64,000 bases of DNA. Source: Cyanocohniella sp. LLY (GTDB lineage Bacteria > Cyanobacteriota > Cyanobacteriia > Cyanobacteriales > Nostocaceae). Shown here piece by piece: positions 61,281-64,000 of the stretch. Both the position numbers and the translations under genes were made by a program. The stretch's first letter is position 1; every line of letters begins with the position of its first letter. The stretch spans positions 1 through 64,000 of the forward strand of contig JAKOMP010000021.1 of NCBI GenBank assembly GCA_022241785.1, read 5' to 3'. The notes under the pieces were generated by a model that was not told the origin of the DNA, searched no databases, and saw only the letters and a list, made by a program, of their open reading frames with translations.

Positions 61281-63280
61281 TGATTAGGAAAATAGGTTTT
61301 GAGCCATTTGAGTCAACATTATTAGAAGGTATTACTATGAAAGTAAGCGTGGCAATGATTACATACAATCACGAGCAATTTATTGCCCAGTCACTAGAAA
61401 GTGTCCTGATGCAGCAAGTTAATTTTGACTATGAAATTGTCATTGGTGAAGATTGCTCCACAGATAATACGCGAGATATTCTCATTCGCTATCAAAAAGA
61501 ATATCCAGAAAAAATTCGCTTACTACTTCCCGATAAAAATCTGGGGATGCATGATAATGTGATTCAAGTTTTAAATGCTTGTCGAGGTGATTACATCGCG
61601 CTCCTTGAAGGAGATGATTATTGGACTTCTCCATATAAACTACAAAAACAAGTAGATTTTTTGGATACACACACTGATTATACAATCTGTTTTCATAATG
61701 CCTTCTATCTTTATCAGGATGGCAGTAAAACTGAATATCATAAAGTACTGCCTCAAAAGGTTTTAAATTTAGAAGATTTACTTTCACTTGGTAATCTGAT
61801 GCCAACTGCTTCAATAATGTTTCGGCAGGACTGTATACATGAATTTCCTGAATGGATTTATGATATAGACTTTCTAGATAGAATAATACAAATTTTTGCC
61901 GCTCAACATGGAAAGATTGGATATATAGATGAGAATATGAGTATGTATAGAGTTCATTCCCAAGGAAATTGGTCTCGAAAGAGCCAAGTTCAAGGTCTTT
62001 TAGAAATTGTCAATTGGTTTTATTCCCTAGACAAATATCTAGACTTTAAATATCAGGACAGAATAAAATTATTACTAGCTGAGTTGTATAGAAAATTAGC
62101 CATAATTCATTTTGAAGAAATTAGGGATAGGAAAAATGCTATAAAATACACGAATAATTATTTATTTTCGTCCATATTAAGTAAGACTTCATTAAAAACT
62201 GTGGCTTTGTTTGCTATTCAAATTTATACTCCAACTTTATTCAAACTTATTAAGAAATTAAATCGACTTAGAATAACTCTTTGGTGTAAATTTGACGTAG
62301 CTTTTATTGAACCATTGATTGTTAAACTAAGTATTAAACATATTTATGGATTAAAAAAAATAAATTATGAACTAGATGAGTTAATAGTTACTTGTCTTGT
62401 CAGAAATGGAGAGCTTTATATGAAATCATTTATTGAGCATCATTGTTCATTAGGGATTAAACATATAGTATTTTTAGATAACGGTTCAACAGATGAAACC
62501 ATCAAAATTGCGAAACGTTACGATAATGTAACTATCCTTCATTCTAGTTGTCCCTATCGCAAATATGAAAAAGCAATGAAAAAATATTTAGTTAAGCGGT
62601 TTTCAAAAAATAGGTGGAATTTGTTTGTCGATATTGATGAGCTTTTTGATTATCCATTTTCTGATACATTAAGTGTAAGTTCATTATTAAACTATTTAAA
62701 TAAAAACTCATATACTTCAGTTGTTGTACAAATGCTGGATATGTTTTCAAGCAAAAGTTTGGCTAGACTCAAAAGCACAAAAAATGACGATATAAAAAGA
62801 ATTTACAATTATTATGATATTAGCAATGTTATTAGGGACGAATATCCATCTGAAGATGTGCCACCGTTAGAAGAGATAAAAATGCATTTTGGTGGTATCC
62901 GAAAAACTTTTTTTGGCTCGGACAATGGCTTGACTAAAGCCGCTTTGGTGTTTGTAAATCCCAAAATAGAACTATTTGTTGGTCATCATCATACGAAAAA
63001 TGCTAAGATAGCAGACTTTACCTGTATTCTTTTACACTATCCTTTTACCAGTTATTTTTATCATAAAGTTATGGAAGCTGTAGAAAGTGATAGATATGCA
63101 AGTTCTGCAAGTCATGAATATAAAATGTACTGGAACAAAATAATACAAAATCCAGAACTTAGCCTTAAAAGGGACACAGCTTGCAGACTGGAAACCTTAA
63201 ATGATTTGGTGGAAAAAGGTTTCTTAGTTACATCTCAAAATTATATTCAATTGGCTCAAGCAAATAAAAAAACAGAGTAG
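61280..63280 (+). CDS. Two-domain glycosyltransferase (GT2 plus GT92-like)
   Basis: The 666-residue frame overlaps the aminotransferase stop (ATGA-type). A second ATG at 61337 (MKVSVAMITYNHEQFIAQSL), preceded by GAAGG, is a good alternative start. The first half is a GT2 enzyme (VIGEDCSTDNTRD; acceptor/metal site LLEGDDYWTSPYKLQKQV). After about 60 hydrophobic-helical residues a second GT-A domain follows (LVRNGELYMKSFIEHHCSLG, FLDNGSTDETI, NRWNLFVDIDELFDYPF with a D-x-D). The second part resembles GT92/DUF4422-like domains. One protein could thus add two linkages in turn. Confidence 0.85.
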   Translation: MIRKIGFEPFESTLLEGITMKVSVAMITYNHEQFIAQSLESVLMQQVNFDYEIVIGEDCSTDNTRDILIRYQKEYPEKIRLLLPDKNLGMHDNVIQVLNACRGDYIALLEGDDYWTSPYKLQKQVDFLDTHTDYTICFHNAFYLYQDGSKTEYHKVLPQKVLNLEDLLSLGNLMPTASIMFRQDCIHEFPEWIYDIDFLDRIIQIFAAQHGKIGYIDENMSMYRVHSQGNWSRKSQVQGLLEIVNWFYSLDKYLDFKYQDRIKLLLAELYRKLAIIHFEEIRDRKNAIKYTNNYLFSSILSKTSLKTVALFAIQIYTPTLFKLIKKLNRLRITLWCKFDVAFIEPLIVKLSIKHIYGLKKINYELDELIVTCLVRNGELYMKSFIEHHCSLGIKHIVFLDNGSTDETIKIAKRYDNVTILHSSCPYRKYEKAMKKYLVKRFSKNRWNLFVDIDELFDYPFSDTLSVSSLLNYLNKNSYTSVVVQMLDMFSSKSLARLKSTKNDDIKRIYNYYDISNVIRDEYPSEDVPPLEEIKMHFGGIRKTFFGSDNGLTKAALVFVNPKIELFVGHHHTKNAKIADFTCILLHYPFTSYFYHKVMEAVESDRYASSASHEYKMYWNKIIQNPELSLKRDTACRLETLNDLVEKGFLVTSQNYIQLAQANKKTE

Positions 63281-63552
63281 TTTAAGAGAAGATGGCTGTC
63301 AAGCAATTACCTTAGGTAAAAAAACGGAAGAATAAAGGTTGAATCAGGCTAAAATATCAGTAACAATACGGGAACAAACTAATTCCTTCACTAACCACTC
63401 GAAATATTTTTGCCCGACAGCCCCGACAGTTCTGTATCTAAAACTATTCGGCGTGATGAAATGAAAATTGTTGAACAGCGTGCGAAACTAAAATTATTAA
63501 GTCATGATCATTGATTATTTTAAAAATTATCATTATTAAGTTGATATACAAA

Positions 63553-64000
63553 ATGCAGACATTTTTAATAACTGGTGGTCTTGGCTTTATTGGTTGTAAC
63601 TTTATATTAAAATGTAGGCGAGAAAATTGGGCTAATATTATCAATATTGATAAATTAACTTATGCTAGCAATCTTAAAAATTTATCCGAATTAGATAATG
63701 ATACTGGATACAATTTCGTATATGGAGATATTGCTAATCTTGAATTACTTCTTCATCTTTTAAAAGAATATCAGGTAGATGCAGTAATTAACTTTGCTGC
63801 TGAGAGCCATGTAGACCGCTCAATTTTCAGCCCTCAAGATTTTATTGAAACTAACGTATTAGGTACATTTCAACTTTTAGAAGCTAGTAGAGACTACTGG
63901 AAAAAATTATCCCCACAAAAGCAAGAGCAATTTCGTTTCTTGCATATTTCAACTGATGAAGTTTACGGCTCATTAGCTACAACAGATCCAGCTTTTCGAG
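63553..64000 (+). CDS. rfbB: dTDP-glucose 4,6-dehydratase, 5' part
   Basis: The frame starts at an ATG (63553) and runs off the right edge, so 149 residues are visible. NAD loop TGGLGFIGCNF (7-17), INIDKLTYASN, FAAESHVDRSI and HISTDEVYGSL are the hallmark of RmlB/RfbB, including the Thr-Asp-Glu active site (TDEVYG). It makes dTDP-4-keto-6-deoxyglucose from dTDP-glucose and would feed the amino-sugar branch of this locus. The 272-bp gap before it shows no clear gene. Confidence 0.9.
   Translation, partial: MQTFLITGGLGFIGCNFILKCRRENWANIINIDKLTYASNLKNLSELDNDTGYNFVYGDIANLELLLHLLKEYQVDAVINFAAESHVDRSIFSPQDFIETNVLGTFQLLEASRDYWKKLSPQKQEQFRFLHISTDEVYGSLATTDPAFR

Noticed and set aside
63281-63552. Possible small coding relic before rfbB
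   Set aside because: The minus strand gives a short stretch (FRYRTVGAVGQKYFEWLVKE) that reads like protein, but I could not link it to a family and it has no start.

Overview
The window looks like a chromosomal segment of a filamentous, heterocyst-forming cyanobacterium close to Nostoc/Anabaena. The signs are many GCGATCGC (HIP1) sites, heptanucleotide tandem repeats typical of Nostocales, cyanobacterial families (CyAbrB, Rcp1-like regulators, phytochrome-type GAF kinases, HIP1-rich TPR genes), and a cobN / peptidoglycan-binding protein / furA / sigC block that, as I recall it, matches Anabaena sp. PCC 7120 (alr1689-alr1690-all1691-all1692). This identification is from memory and motif recognition; no search was run.

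Layout. 0-9.6 kb: a 124-bp MITE-like element, a secreted papain-type protease, an ArsR-HTH/Clp_N fusion, a PD-(D/E)XK (HsdR-N-like) protein, a membrane pentapeptide-repeat protein, a TPR protein with a sugar-nucleotide reductase, a methyltransferase, a membrane-anchored hydrolase-like protein and a Yip1 protein. 9.8-17.8 kb: three sensor kinases and a carotenoid-desaturase-like FAD enzyme. 17.9-27.5 kb: cobN with three in-frame low-complexity/repeat insertions, an SPOR-less peptidoglycan-binding protein, convergent furA (predicted antisense arrangement), sigC, gpsA and lipA. 27.6-30.5 kb: tRNA-Pro(CGG) followed by a small accessory island made of an hsdS pseudogene, a BrnT/BrnA toxin-antitoxin pair, the first codons of an hsdR relic, a MITE-like element, a VOC protein and a serine recombinase with a degenerate catalytic domain. 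30.5-40 kb: a large membrane protein, an ArnT-like glycosyltransferase, a zinc-ribbon protein, a ClC channel with CBS domains, CyAbrB, a cysteine-free Rrf2 regulator, CbiB/CobD and PyrR. 40-46.6 kb: a second signalling block (hybrid kinase, Rcp1-like regulator, large GAF/PAS hybrid kinase), a decayed receiver domain and moaE. 46.7-64 kb: an exopolysaccharide/O-antigen-type locus with a Wzc-like co-polymerase/kinase, glycosyltransferases, a Wzm/Wzt-type ABC exporter whose two genes are separated by two predicted envelope proteins, two acyltransferases, a sugar aminotransferase and the start of rfbB, which runs off the right edge.

How the parts fit. CobN and CbiB/CobD are cobalamin-biosynthesis enzymes 16 kb apart. 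The polysaccharide cluster supplies a dTDP-sugar (RfbB), an amino-sugar step (DegT family), N- or O-acylation (FemAB/GNAT-like proteins), chain assembly (GT4, two-domain GT) and export (Wzm/Wzt). The signalling genes contain two GAF domains of cyanobacteriochrome type, one with cysteines at both expected bilin positions and one without. The observations I would check first are the ArsR-Clp_N fusion, the hsd relic carrying BrnTA, the repeat-invaded cobN, the cargo-like genes inside the ABC exporter operon, the 124-bp MITE with clear direct repeats, and the receiver pseudogene in front of moaE.
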